Origin: Pseudoscleropodium purum
Taxonomy: Eukaryota > Streptophyta > Bryopsida > Hypnales > Brachytheciaceae
DNA: 64,000 bases
NCBI GenBank assembly: GCA_963969395.1
Contig: OZ017795.1
Coordinates: 29,183,063-29,247,062 of the forward strand
Direction of reading: 5' to 3'
A program made the translations under genes and the position numbers. This document shows positions 1 through 12,544 of this stretch, in pieces. How positions within the stretch are numbered: the first letter of the stretch is position 1; every line of letters starts with the position of its first letter. The notes under the pieces were generated by a model, which was not told where the DNA came from, searched no databases, and was given only the letters and a program-made list of their open reading frames with translations.

Positions 1-1948
1 CTGATAACACGGATACTTTTGCAACGTGATAAAAATAAATAGCATTTTCAAAGATAAGGAACACTGGATACAGCCACCCCCAAAGTAAGAGCAATAAGAC
101 ACCAAAAATTACACCCTGGGCATCCAAAGATTTAGCCCAAAGAATGTTCGCAAGAATTATATGAGATACCGGAAATAACATTTCGATTTCCCACCAACAA
201 CTGTGCCAAATTCCAACAGTGGTAGACTACAGCATTGTATTTAGTAGTTGAGTAAATTTCAAATTTGGTGCTGCGATATCTGCTAAAGATCTAGCTTCCA
301 AACATGACAAGGTATACAAAGCCTAAGCAAGAGAACCAGAAAACAACCAAGCAAACTAATCCAACACTATTATCCACAGAAAGTTCGCTTTAAGACTTAC
401 AGAGGGCACAGGTTCACGTTTGTAAAAGCAATTAAAAGTCCTTGGCATTAGTAGACTACCTTCTACACTCGGAGAGCTCTTGAGCAGAAGGCGATCTACT
501 TCTCCTACGCTTTGCTGGTGAACGACTATGGTCTAATCAGCACCACATTCCACATCAGCAACCCAAGCGATGACGTAAAAGCGTGAGTATCGCATTACTT
601 GTAGATAATTTTCCACTAACCACATCACGTTAAACTTCAAAAAACGATGCTCAATAGACGGGAATGCACAAGGATACCAAGAACTTGTCCGATTGAAGAA
701 ACATCACAAGGACCTTCACCTAGTGCAAAATAACATGAAAACTGATCGTAACATAACCATCTGTAGGGTTCAAAACGGCATACATAGCGAAGTATTTTTA
801 AGACGTTTAAAAATAATTAAAATTAAAAGACATCGAAACATCAAGTTAAATCACAATAGCTTACCGCTGTCTCGGAGAGGTGACCTGCGGAATCCACGAC
901 CTCTTCTCTCTTGGCTGTGAGATCGCGAGAAACGATTCAATGGGGAGTGTCTCTCGAATCGATTCCTCATACCAACACCGCGGGGGTCAAAGTGCCCTAA
1001 AAATGGTGACAACACGTCAAACTTCGCATAGAATCAACTCCTGACCCTCAAAACTATTGAGCGAAAACAAGATTATGTCAAGTTTCAAGCACTTGATGAA
1101 AACGGGCTTACCAATAGATGTGAAAATGAAATGACTGAATTTATGGAGTGTGCAACCTCCGACGTAAAGCCACCTTCCATAATATAACTCCTCAAGTCCA
1201 GATATTGGACATAATCAATATCAGACAAGCTGGAGAGAATTGACCATAATCATCACCAATAAAAATATATGTCGTCGGGTCCTTTAAGATAGACAGTCTA
1301 ACAGATAGACTTTTGACGGAGAGAGAAGATTCCCCCCAGGCCCCACGAATATAACAACCAATAAATGAAGAAATATTCCTGAGAATGGCCCTCCTTGCAA
1401 GTAAACATACCCGGAGCACATCTGCTCACTCACAGCACCATGCTGCAAACCATAGTATATTCCAAGGTGTACTTCCGACTTTCCTGTAATGTGTTCTTGC
1501 AAAAGCCGTTATAAATCACAGTCGATTTCTGCTCGTTAACCTGTTGGATCGTTCTGAAAGATACCTACGATCGGTCCTACCCATACATTTTTTCCGAAAA
1601 AGTTCACTATCGGTAAGCCCGTTTCCAGAATACGCAACCGTTTCCAGAACTCGCTTATATTTACAAAATATTAAATAAACATAACTTGAAATTCTTCGGC
1701 CACCTTGAAGCCATTCAAAGACATTCAGTGCGAACATGTCCATGTGATGATGACGATGACGACGACGACGATGATGATAATAACCTACAAGTTAAGAATA
1801 ATAAAGAATGAGCAGCCTCACCAGGCATTCGCCGGAGTTCCGCACCTCCATGAGCAAAAGAGCAGCTCTGGCGCGGACACGATCCTCGTTGCAAGTACAA
1901 CGTACACAATTTCGTCTTGTACAAATCACGGTCACGCGTGAAAGCCAT
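1..1948 (-). CDS. CCCH zinc-finger / RS-like protein, 5' part (3' end not resolved)
   Basis: The protein begins at the ATG at 1948. Exon 1 (1948-1822) encodes a CCCH finger, C15-x8-C24-x4-C29-x3-H33, in the context LYKTKLC...CSFAHGGAELRR. That context is typical of the plant CCCH family that resembles rice and Arabidopsis C3H proteins with a single N-terminal finger followed by an RS/arginine-rich stretch. Exon 2 (996-865) encodes an Arg/Ser-rich segment (RHSPLNRFSRSHSQERRGRG), and exon 3 (532-460) encodes SRSPAKRRRSRSPSAQ. The GT/AG borders keep phase across all three (127, 132 and 73 nt). I could not place the next exon: the donor at 459 is followed by stop codons, and a good GTAAGT lies near 400. 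The gene probably continues past the left edge. A longer in-frame start exists at 2029, but family members begin just before the finger. Such proteins bind RNA in the nucleus; the exact role here is unknown. Confidence 0.8.
1745..1784. repeat. GAC/GAT trinucleotide microsatellite
   Basis: A run of GAT and GAC triplets lies in intron 1 of the CCCH gene, about 40 bp past the exon 1 donor. On the minus strand it would read as poly-serine, which explains a spurious serine run in the open frame there. Confidence 0.85.
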
Positions 1949-2880
1949 ATCTCGCTTATAAATCAAACTCTCTCGACGGTTATTCCACGGCAACCAATAT
2001 TCACAAGCGAAGAAGGCTCTTGCATCCACGTCCTTCCTTTACCGACACCGTTATACTCTCCTCTCAGCCTATTACCGCGCAGTGCATCACATACCGCACT
2101 TCTTGTATTCTCTACAAAATCCAAAACACGCACACATCACTTCTCCATTCAATCACCAAAAATTGAAAAAGATTACCGACACCGTTATACCGGTATGCTC
2201 ACCCAATTACCGCGCAGTGCATCAACAATCACACATTACTTCTTACTCTCTACATAACCTAAGCCACGCAAATCACTTAACCATTCGACCTTGAGACCTT
2301 AAGAACTTCAAAAATTGACGGAAAAACAAATATAAAACTCGCCACAAAGATACCAAAAACACAGAAATTCAAAAATGCAGAGAACGCAAAACCACGGCAT
2401 ACGCGCATCCTCCGCATCGTTCCTAACCTCAGATAAAAATCGCCTCAACCTGAAGCAAAACGCAACCACAGGCCAAAAAAACAAAACCGAAAAGAACCAT
2501 CGCTACCAAAACTTTGTCTGTAGAAGTAACCGCAAGTCGATCAAACGGTACCGACATTTTCATTGCAGAGAAGAGAATTTTGCACAAACCTGGCGAGGAG
2601 AAAAATGCAGGGAACAACGAGAATCCGGCGACGTAATTTGTGAGGCGGGAGTACAAAATCAGAATCGGAAAGCAATATGGCAGTACGTGAGGATGACGAA
2701 GCGGGTCTTGCCTCCAGGGTCTTCTTCGATGCAACCCTAGACGACGACGACGACGATGTGCCGAATAAGTGGATTGTCTCTGTTCACACCGAGAATAACT
2801 TACTGGTTCGTGGTTTTATGCGGAGTCCGTAAAATACGGCGTTCGAGGAGGAGGGAGGGATGGAGACAGCTTGACAGCGT
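1949..2880 (-). promoter_or_regulatory. Upstream/leader region of the CCCH gene
   Basis: This block precedes the CCCH start codon on the minus strand. It is less AT-rich than the spacer beyond 2,880 and holds unrecognised ORFs on both strands that I take as leader or chance ORFs. It contains a tandem duplication (separate entry) and a short GAC run at about 2,740-2,753. The transcription start and any leader intron cannot be placed by eye. Confidence 0.45.
2040..2285. repeat. 134-bp tandem duplication upstream of the CCCH gene
   Basis: TACCGACACCGTTATA begins at 2040 and again at 2174. ATTACCGCGCAGTGCATCA follows in both units, then CACATCACTTCT or CACATTACTTCT, and a CTCTACA tract. The period is 134 bp and the second unit is slightly diverged. 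It lies within about 340 bp upstream of the start codon, so it may duplicate promoter or leader elements. Confidence 0.8.
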
Positions 2881-5121
2881 CCACGATTTGACTTGAATGA
2901 GAATCTTTTTATTTTTTTCATTTATTTTTTTATTTTTTTATTTTTTTTTGAGAGGTTGGGGTCTTGGGGAGTATATTGATTGGTTTGCACTGATTTATTA
3001 TCCTATTGCGTATCAGTTTCAGTACATCCCTTGGAGAATAATTTAATTCTCAAAACATCCTTGGTGAATTAAGAAAAATAAGGTTGAGTAAATTTTTTAT
3101 ACTAGAATTATTTGTGTTAGATTTGTATTACCTCCATATTAAAACACATTAAAAAAAAACTTGAGGAAAAGATTTTTCAAAAGAAATTAGAATTCATTTT
3201 TAGAAGAATTCAAATGGTATGTTGAATGTAGCTATGAGGATTGGCATTTTCATGCTGAAAATTTAATTGAAGTTGGAAAATCAACTTCAAAAGATTTTAC
3301 TATCTCTTAAAAATTGTCAAGCAACTAATCCTCCCAAGTGAAAGGAATAGCAACCGTCGGATGAGATTAAAAAAACCTAAAACCACCTTCTGCTGCCATA
3401 CAATGTGAATTTTTAAAAATGTCATTGAAGAAATAATCATTGTCTACACACACTACACACTATCATATATAGAGAGAGATTTGTACATATACACTCTCAT
3501 ATATATTTGTTGCTGATTGCCATTGTGAGGGACAAACCGGGTGCATGGTACCTCAAAAGACATGTGTAATGCTTAAAATTTGTGACTACAAGGTTTTTTT
3601 TCTAGTATTCCCTGTTTTCAATTATGTTTCGACACTACTTCAATTAGTTTTTTTAATGAAAACAACTAAAAAAAGATCAAGCAAGAAATGAAGCCATTTT
3701 TTACTTTTGGTGAGATTTTGAAGGTATGTTTCTAATTACAAGACCTCTTTGAATCTCCATTGAATACAAAATCTTTATTTAATTTTTTTCTTTCACAATA
3801 ATTTATAATTTATATATTTTGGAGGGGTTGGGTGCTAGAACATCTTTGTTCTTTTGTTTGTACTTGGAAATTATTATGTGTAGATATTAGAAGTCACGAA
3901 GGTTAGGAGCACTTCATTTGGTAATGCTTGGCAATTTTATCTGTTAAATTCATAAATTTGCAAGTACTCTTGGAACTCACCAAATTGTTTGTTAATCATT
4001 CTTACAATTCATGCAAACAAATGGTTTGAAATTTTTCCACACATTATTAAAATGATTTACTACACTTTTGAACGATTGAAGCTAAAAAGAGGTCATGTTT
4101 CTTGTTTTGGTCAATGCATTCAAAAATGGTAGTTTTTGACAATACTCCATGAAAAATATCCCCCAATTCTTTAACGGTTCTAAATATTACAAAATAAATA
4201 AATTTGAATTGATAAATTAGTATTGTCTACTCTAATACTCTAAGAAAATTAATAGATAAAGTTACCATTGAGCCTTTGATTAATATTTAGACACCTAAAT
4301 TTTTAAAATTTATTTGGCTATTTTTGGTTATATCTTTTTACACCTATACCATTACTTAATATATAAACCTCAATTTCATCAAATTCTTTACAATGCATTT
4401 TTTTTCAAGATTCAAACATTGCTTTCAATGAATGAAATGTTATTTAGAATAAGCATCTTCCCAAATCACTATATTCAATCACTATTAATCATTCAAAAAT
4501 ATAGACTTTGGAATGCTAAATGCTAATTAAGAGAGCAAATAAACTCCAACCCCTGCTCCAACCTCTATTTGCGGGCAAGTTTGAAGGTTGACAATTATTG
4601 AAACATAGTTCATTTTTGGCCTCGTGCTAAATCAAGATGGTCAAGTGTAAGTGACAACAAGACAATATATTTGAACTCTAGTAATGCATCTACTTAGCAA
4701 TAAATCATTATATTTATTAGTAAATAATATTATAAAATTAGAATGTACATATTAAGGTGTTTCCTAGTAGTACTTTCTAATAGTATCTTCAAGATTTCAA
4801 CTAGCAAAGTACAAATTTTAATAGTGACAAAAAAATAATTTGGAATAATGTTTTGTATATGATTTTCATCGTTTACATCTTGTTTGACTTGTGACAGTTT
4901 ATAGCTAATTGTTTATTGGATGGAGGTGCTACGCTTTCATGATCAGTGGAGAATTAACAAATATAGGGTACAATTTAAAAGAGATCTACTATTGTAGCTT
5001 TTGTATGCACCAATGTTCTTCACTCATTCCCTGCATGTGTTCCATCAATGTTTACATTTTCTTCTTCTTTGCTTATTTGTATGCAAAGTTTGTTTCAATT
5101 TTGTTTTATTAATACCTTTGG

Positions 5122-5289
5122 ATGATGGGATCTAGCAATGAGGACTTTGTAGAAAACATTGTAGAGAAGGCGGTTTGGGCTACCAATTCAACGAGGTTTG
5201 TGAAGAAGAAAGCGGACGAAGCTACTTTCGAAGCCTTCGTGTTGGCACGGAAGGACATCAAACGGAAAGGTAAAATTGTCAAACTCTAG
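5122..5289 (+). CDS. Small unrecognised ORF or transposon remnant (55 aa)
   Basis: The frame starts with two ATG codons and encodes 55 residues rich in acidic and basic side chains (SNEDFVENIVEKAVWATNST, then KKKADEATFEAFVLARKD). The local base composition is more balanced than its surroundings, and the downstream sequence to about 5,345 stays purine-rich. I recognise no domain. It could be an exon fragment of a decayed gene or mobile element, or chance. No neighbouring exon with matching phase was found. Confidence 0.2.
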   Translation: MMGSSNEDFVENIVEKAVWATNSTRFVKKKADEATFEAFVLARKDIKRKGKIVKL

Positions 5290-7047
5290 AGGACAGAGAC
5301 AACAAAGAAGGGCAGAGACAAGGGAGGGCAAAGATAGCGGCAGATACTTGGCAAACATTTAGGGTGTATCTTCAAGCATTTACATAGTACATCAACAGGT
5401 AGTGCAAGTTTTGGAGCAACAATAGGTCATAAGTACTACGGTGTTTTAGCTACTCGTCGGATGAGGTTTAGTTTCTCCTCCTCATTTCAATCGTTTATGT
5501 GACCTAACTCACCTAAGGTGCATGATTTCTATACTCCTATAGGGCACAAGGATATTTTCTGAATGTTCATTGAGTATTAAAACCCTGATGGACTTATCAC
5601 GCACATTTATGGCTTCTTGATCATGTATTGTTTCTTCCCTTACGGACTAAGCATGTCGTTCCTCATTTCTTGACTTGGGTGTCGGAGGGGGTTTGGATGG
5701 ATGCAAGTCATTCTTTGGCACTCGGAAATGTCTAGCAATGGGTCTATAAGATGTTATGAGTGTCTTCAAGGATTTGTATTTTTCAATTCATGTCATTTTG
5801 ATTGACGTATTTGGGCATCAAATGGGTGTTTGGGTGGGTGCCAATCCATATTCAAGATTTCAAGAGGGTAGAAGTTTTCAAAATTGCGGGAAAAACAATT
5901 GTCTTACAAGGAGGTTCAAGACTTCTAAAGACTATAATGATAGTTTTTTAGATAGGTGTATGAATTGGTGATGTACCTTACTTGTTTCATTTTATTCTCT
6001 ATATTTAGATCTTTTATTTCCAACATAGTTTCCAATTCCACATATATTATCTTAAGATATTGAAGGTATGTTCTGAAATGCAAAAATTCTTACTTCAATT
6101 TCTTTACTTTATCACTATCTTACACCAATTTGTCACCAACTTTTCGTCAAATTGTCCCCGAGATCGTGGCCTAAGTTGCCATTTTACATGTTTAGAATTT
6201 GTTAAGTTGCTACTAACATGTTCTATGATCACATGTGATCGCCCCCCCAAAATGGAGTGATATAATGAATTTGCCAACTAATTCAACTACAAAGTGACCC
6301 TTGTCACAAACTCTGAACTACCTATTATTCTTTTAAATTGCAAGTACGGCACTCACGAAGAATTACCTATTGCCATTTTGTCCATTTCAAAAATGTGAAA
6401 AAAAGCCCTGCTAGAGACATGAGTCCTAATCATCAAAAATCACCCTATGTACATTAATTTGATAGATTCAAAAATTGTCTACTTTAATTCAACAAAGCAA
6501 GAAGAGGACAATTAATATAGACTTTGTATATATAGACATTGCAAAATACTATTCACTTGCAAATATCAAAGGTAATATGTCTCATTCCATCCATAAGAAC
6601 CTTTATCAATTTATGAAGATGGTGACATAGATTTTTTGGAGATAATTAATAAAAAAAAAGATGTGTTTGGATGATTTAGTGCATGTGGAAAACAAGGAGG
6701 TAGCAAAACGTTATGGAAGAACATTCTACAAAGTAGGCTCTAATTACAAAATCTAAATCTATGATGTCTCCTATCTTTTCTTATCTCACTGCCCACTTGA
6801 TTTTATAGCAAGGTTTTAAGTCTTTTTTTTATGTTTCAACAAAGTTTTGTAGTTTTTGGTTTGAAGGCTTAGTAGGGCTTGAAGGTTTTGGTGCTAGATT
6901 TTTTAAGGTCTACTCACACTCTTCATTTTCCCCTTTTATCTCAATGTTTTGAACAACCCGATTTTGTTGCTTTTGTCACAATGTTTCAATAAAGTTTTGT
7001 GAGTATTGGCACAATGTTTTATCGAGATTTTGTAAGTTTGGTTGATA

Positions 7048-7285
7048 GACATTAGAAGATTTTTGGGGCCTCTAGATGTCTACGAGTTATCATAGCCTAC
7101 AAACATAAGAAACAAGTTCAGCACAATAGTCTGACGTGGTTGAGACCCTGCCACGTCATTGACCAATTTTTTTTTTTTATGAAAAAGAAAATTCTTACAG
7201 TGGGCCGTTCCCCTCGCTACATGGAACAACTACGGGGGAACAAGCCCGAAACAAGCTTCTGGACCCCCCGAAACTCTTCTAATGT
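7048..7285. mobile_element. MITE-like element, CATTAGAAGA inverted ends (238 bp)
   Basis: The left end reads CATTAGAAGATTTTTGGGG. The right end, reverse-complemented, reads CATTAGAAGAGTTTCGGGG, so the two match over about 19 bp with two or three differences. The interior holds a CCACGTCA motif, a poly-T run, GGGGGAACAAG and a pyrimidine-rich end. The same order of motifs recurs in the insertion at 58,439-58,707. No coding capacity is seen and no convincing target duplication is visible. Confidence 0.6.
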
Positions 7286-10200
7286 TTTTACTCTCATGCC
7301 AATATCCATTCTTATAATTACACTTTAGAATTTTGTCACTAGTGGTTTGATGTTTCAATATATTTTTGTGATGATTATCTAGATGTTTTAGCACAAATTT
7401 GTAGAATATATTGGAAACTATTGGCACCACCTCTCTCTTTGTTTTTATACTCCATCTCACTTTTCTTTTAATTTGATTTTTGAATTTAATTTAAATGCTT
7501 CAATAAATAATGTAAGTTTTGTGAGCATTTTTTTCTTCTTGTCCATCACTTTACATTTATTGTGTGTGTATTATGTTGAAGCAACACAATATATAAATAT
7601 TAATCTCTTGAGGTATTTAAATATATTTGTTCATAATAAAGTAAGCAATTTTAGACAAAGTTTATTTCGTATCAATTTTGAATCTATACAATGATATTTT
7701 GCACTATCCATAGCAATGTATTAATCTTTCCATCTTTTCCAATGGATTGTACTGTACATAGATACACAATTGTACAATATTATCTACTACCATTTTAACT
7801 TGAACATGATTATGATTTTAAACTAATATTTTTGTATTGTATCTTTTCTTGTATATTGTATTTTTATCAAACTTGTGTTATTTAGGTTAGAGGTTTGACA
7901 TGCAAATTTTTTGTCTCATTCTCATTATTATTTTTCAATTTTTTGGCTATTATTTTTGCTTTATTGTATCATTTTGCATTATTTGAGCTTTCTAAGTGAA
8001 GAATTTGAAGATTTAATTAGAAAGTTAGTGCTTCATAGAATTAGGAGTTTGAAGATATAGTATTTTATATGTATGTAGATATTTGTAGATTTTGATTTTG
8101 ATAAAATCATAGAGTTAGAACTTCACAAATTTAGAAATTTACATATCTAGAATTTAAATACACACATATAATTGTCTTTTTAGAATGGAGATTCTTTTTT
8201 ATTTGAATTATTCCATAGACCTTGAATCCTTCAAATGTTCAAAATTTTCACAAAATTGTAAAGATTCCAATATATAATGGTATATTTTACAATCTTTCAC
8301 ATTGTCAAAATCCCTCAAAATGTAGATTTTAAGTTTGTTTGGTGGATTGTGTTTTTTTAATTTATCATAAATATACATTTGAAAATCTTTGACTTTTTGT
8401 AAATTATATAATTTCTTATAAGGAACACTATATATTGCGACATCATTGTCCACATCAAATTTCAAAATATAATGTGGCATGTGCATCATAGAAGTAATAT
8501 TGACATGGCATGAATTAACACATTTGTGTTGTCTAATGTCCCAATTGAGCCGTCCAAATTGACAAGGCTTTTGAATATACATTTGTAGTATTGGTTGTTG
8601 TCTTTAACATCAAATTCTTTAATAGTGAAAACTATGAGTTTAACATATATATGTTATCATTTCAACAAAGCTTGGTTTCAATCCAAGTCATGATTGCAAG
8701 ATTATGACCTAAAAGTGAAGGGTACTTCAAGGAAATCAATATTTTGGTGTGACTGAAATTCTACTTTACTTGGCTCTTTTGGATAGATAACATTTTAGAA
8801 GTTGGCATACTATGCTCATTCTCAAGGAAACTAAGTTTCACATCATGGAAACTAGTCTTGCATTTTTAAGACCAAAAATGAGGGGGAAATGGTCTAGCAA
8901 GAAGGAACCATTTCATTATTTAATTTTAGAAATTATGAGATAAATGGAAGATTTGTCACAAATTTGGAGGCAAAATTCAAAAATGGAACATGGAAGAGTG
9001 AAAGAACACAAGTAAAGACACAAAATAGGGAAAAAAAATTTTAAACGGTTCAAATCCGAGTGCAAGATGTACATTCCTATAGTTGTTTCAATCCACAAAC
9101 CAAGACAAGTTAAAAAAAGGAGGGTAATGCCGCTTTAGGTCTAATCTACTATTAGTTAGCTTGTAGAAAAAAGTCCAAGAATGATTTAGACTAGGAGCCC
9201 ATTAGAATTCTATGCATCATTAGTAACCAATCTCATTATTCTTCCACTTTAGGTGATTTTCAATGGTTTTCAATTGTTTTCAATGGCTATGCATTCCTTC
9301 TAACAATGCACCAAAAGTCTCCAACCACCTCTCTTCTTTCCCAAAAGTTGGGCCCAACCTTGCCAATACCAAATGGCACAATTATAGCCCATCCGTCCAT
9401 GAACACATGCCATCACTTCATTGGCCAAAGGTCCCCATCCAATGACTCATTGCTACCTCCTAAATTATTGGTGTTTTAAAAAAAATTGTAAATTAAATAT
9501 ATAAATTAAATCTTTTTCTAAATCTGCATACATTACTTGATAGCTAACTTATTTTCTTAAGAATGAGCCCAAGTTCAAATGACTACACATTTCTAAATTC
9601 AAAAATAGATATTCTAAAAATGGATTGATCCATTTAGGGTTGCTCAAAATTTTAAGAGTTTAGAATGGGGCTAAAATCAGCATGTATCATATATGGTCTA
9701 AAATTGGATTAGTAACTTGAATCATAAAATCCACCTTGTTGTTCATCAACAAATAACTATTATGACCCTATGGAGATTAAAAAAAGCTATGACACAATAA
9801 GATTGTAGAAGTAATTTTAGATACTCCTTTATATAACAATTATTATAAAATCATACAAAATATATAATAGGAATAAAAATAAATCATTTAATGGTACTAT
9901 TTTTTAAATTAGATAAATAAATACGAAATACTTATAAACTATATTAGAATTCAAATAATATATCTATAGACCTTTAAATTAATTCAATTATACAAACATT
10001 ATAATTTTAGAAAATATTCTTGTACAGTAAATATAGTACAATTGAAACTATTATATTTTGTAGTACACAATGTATTCTATATATTTAGTTTGTTTTATTA
10101 AATGCTATATATTTTAATGTTTAGTACCTAAACATTGGTATCAAAAATCATTTACTAATTTGTTACTCACTATCAATTTAACCGTGTAAAGACAAGACCT

Positions 10201-10336
10201 GTCACCAACATACTTTGCCAAAAATGATTTAATTTCTAAATCAATAGGTGCATTCTTCATTTCCATAATAATCTTGAAAGTCACTATTGTGGAGGCATTT
10301 TTTGAGTGGATAGTAAGGAGAGATATCCACTATCCA

Positions 10337-10344
10337 TCCAAAAG
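10337..10344. repeat. Left 8-bp target-site duplication (TCCAAAAG)
   Basis: These eight bases directly precede the CAGGGTTGAC terminus. They are repeated exactly at 20,132-20,139, directly after the right terminus. Eight base pairs is the duplication length of the hAT superfamily. Confidence 0.85.
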
Positions 10345-10470
10345 CAGGGTTGACACGACGTCCGGACGCGGAGGCTGTGTCCGCAACGTCCGCCTGTCAC
10401 CCCGTCCGCCCCGTCCACTTTGACGGCCCTATTTCCCTTGACCGCCCTACCCAAACTGCCCCGCGGTCAC
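10345..10470 (+). repeat. Left terminal and subterminal GTCCGCC repeat block
   Basis: After CAGGGTTGAC, the sequence carries repeated GTCCG, GTCCGCC and CCGTCCGCCCCGTCC motifs in a GC-rich island amid AT-rich DNA. By analogy with Ac, where subterminal repeats bind transposase, these are candidate transposase-binding sites. This is an inference. Confidence 0.65.
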
Positions 10471-10915
10471 TCCCTTAATCTTTAAACAATTAAATGTTAA
10501 ATGAAGTGCAATGGTTCGCGATTTGTCATTAAAACAATGTCTCTTATAAGTTGAAAGATTATAAAGTTTGACCATGAGTCCATGATAGTCTTGAAACTAT
10601 GAAAAAATTCCAATTCATTTTCAAAAGGCAAACTAAAAAAGTTTGTGACTTCAAATATATATATATATACTATTTAAAAAATCGAGATCAACACAAATAC
10701 AAACATAATCAATATGGGCAAAATATATTGAATTTAATATAGAATACCATACATTGTGCACATTTGGCTAATTGCACATATAATTTTTTTCATTCCAACT
10801 CTATATTTCTAAACTAATTTTTAATGCCTATATAACCTATTCAACTACTACTTCTGCACTACCAATCTAATATAAATGGCAGAAATGTTCATCTGGCATT
10901 AGCCAACGATATGTA

Positions 10916-12368
10916 TTAGAAAATTCGCGTAATCACATGGGCCAAACTAGTATTTTCATCGTCAGTTTTCGAAGAAATGCACTTCAAATAAGCATAAAAC
11001 ACTTTTGCAAAGTCATGAAAGGCAAATTGTGTCGCACTAGGTGTTTTTCGTAGCAAGTTGAAATACGCCTCTGACATGTTGTTTCCATTCATCCGCCGAG
11101 CAATTTTTCGAATGGCATACTCTTCCGACTTACGTGAATACATCGGAATGACTTTCACATTTGCACCTGCTTTATGCAAATATGCAATACGTGGATCCAC
11201 CCACCATCTCCTCTGCAAAGTTTGTTTCATCTCATTTGCTGATGTGAATGTGTACAAAGACTTCATTGGCTGAGAAGCTAAGGTGGTCATGCCCCAATCG
11301 CAAACTCCAATATACACATGTGATTCATCCTTTGAAAAATGCAACAAGATGTTGTCCGGAGAAAGATCATTGTGCAAATGTCCAGCAAGATGCACTGCTT
11401 ACATTATATGCATAAACGCCCATGTCAACTCCGTGCGCTTCTTCCGATATCGCCCTAAACGGTGAGCTTTTACAACCTCCTCTTCGGTTGGATTTGTATA
11501 CATCAAACGGATTTGAATGTTGTCTGGATAGTCCTTATCCATATTCAACATTTGTCGAAGAGTTCCACCATTCTACCAATACGCATAACCTTCACACGTC
11601 GTTCCGTGCACCGCAGCAAAACGTATCACATTCGCGTGTGGAATTCGAATAGCCATTGATTCGTTTTGATGTTCTAACTTTGCAAGATCGGGTCGAGTTT
11701 GGTGGTGAATGGAATTCTTTGCCGCAAACTCCCAATGAGGAAGTATTCCTGGACATCCTTCAATACGAACCTTTCGAATTGCTGCATATCCACCTCTCAT
11801 CGTTCTATCATCAACAGCAATCACGCGTGTTGTATCTGGAAGTGCTATGAGGTGCCGTTTGGTCCTTTCTGCTTCAGCAACTCCATCATTGCTTTTCCAA
11901 TTTCCACCAACCAATTGAACCAACTCGATTGTGCGTTTTGGCGAATGGAGCATATCGCCCCCTAAATAAGTCCGCTTTCAGAATCACTTCTTCAAACTAG
12001 GCGTCATTGGGTCGATATTCCTTGCCATATTTAACCAAAATGACTTTGGAATTCCACAAAGCATCATGAACCTTGTTCTCCAAACATTTGGTGAAGTACG
12101 TTTTATGCATTTCGTCATGCCACTTTGCCACATTCAATGCATCCAACAACATTTGTATCATGTCTACTTTGAATTTAGACACGCACTCCTCTTGATATCT
12201 GATGTATTTATTGTCTAAAGACAATGTTGTTTCCGATTCATAAAATTGAACGATGCGCTGAATCATGAATATTTTGCATTCCTCCGAAGGACTTTGGCGA
12301 GCTACCTCCAAGTTTGATGGTCCCTCTCCATGTTTAAGCTTTGCAACCTTCTTCTTCCCCTTCGTCAT
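10916..12368 (-). pseudogene. Protein-kinase gene carried in the hAT element, disrupted
   Basis: An upstream frame (12368-11997, ATG start, 123 aa) begins MTKGKKKVAKLKHGEG and is unrecognised. After its TAG the kinase frame is offset and runs 11953-10916. Kinase motifs appear in order: RGGYAAIRKV (nucleotide-loop region), WEFAAKN (likely invariant Lys), EHQNE (helix C), YAYW-NGGTLRQM (hinge), HNDLSPDNILLH (catalytic loop, HND in place of HRD), GVCDWGM (DWG in place of DFG) and WWVDPR. Two in-frame stops interrupt it, TAG at 11575-11573 in the hinge and TAA at 11401-11399 just before the catalytic loop. The frame downstream stays open for 159 codons to 10,916. The catalytic Asp, metal-binding Asn and Asp are retained, so decay looks recent. 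Introns could explain the frame change but not readily both stops. It may be a captured host kinase or a transposon-borne family. Confidence 0.75.
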
Positions 12369-12544
12369 CGTGACAAATGAAACTGATATAGATGAAATTT
12401 TCTAATTTAAATGTGAATTCACGCGCAAGTGTTAAAAAAATTGGCAACAAGGGGGCCCCAATAAACCACTCTTGCCTTGCCTCGGAAAGGAGCCAATGGA
12501 GGATGAACCACCAAGCTCTCCGCTCCACCTTGCATTCACAAGGG

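Larger units (their letters stand above)
2881..10336. other. AT-rich spacer without a recognisable gene
   Basis: The stretch is strongly AT-rich, with poly-T and poly-A runs and only short chance ORFs. The longest, 8208-8582 minus (124 aa), is rich in K, N, I and Y and matches no family I know. A small frame at 5122-5289 and a MITE-like element at 7048-7285 are listed separately. A short TA repeat lies at about 10,655-10,670 inside the following element. No conserved coding pattern was seen. Confidence 0.6.

Noticed and set aside
8208..8582. A 124-codon minus-strand frame in the first spacer
   Set aside because: Composition is that of AT-rich noncoding DNA (K, N, I, Y) with no domain and no exon partner.
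9040..9065. GGTTCAAATCCGAG, resembling a tRNA T-loop
   Set aside because: No acceptor stem, D-loop or anticodon arm can be built around it.
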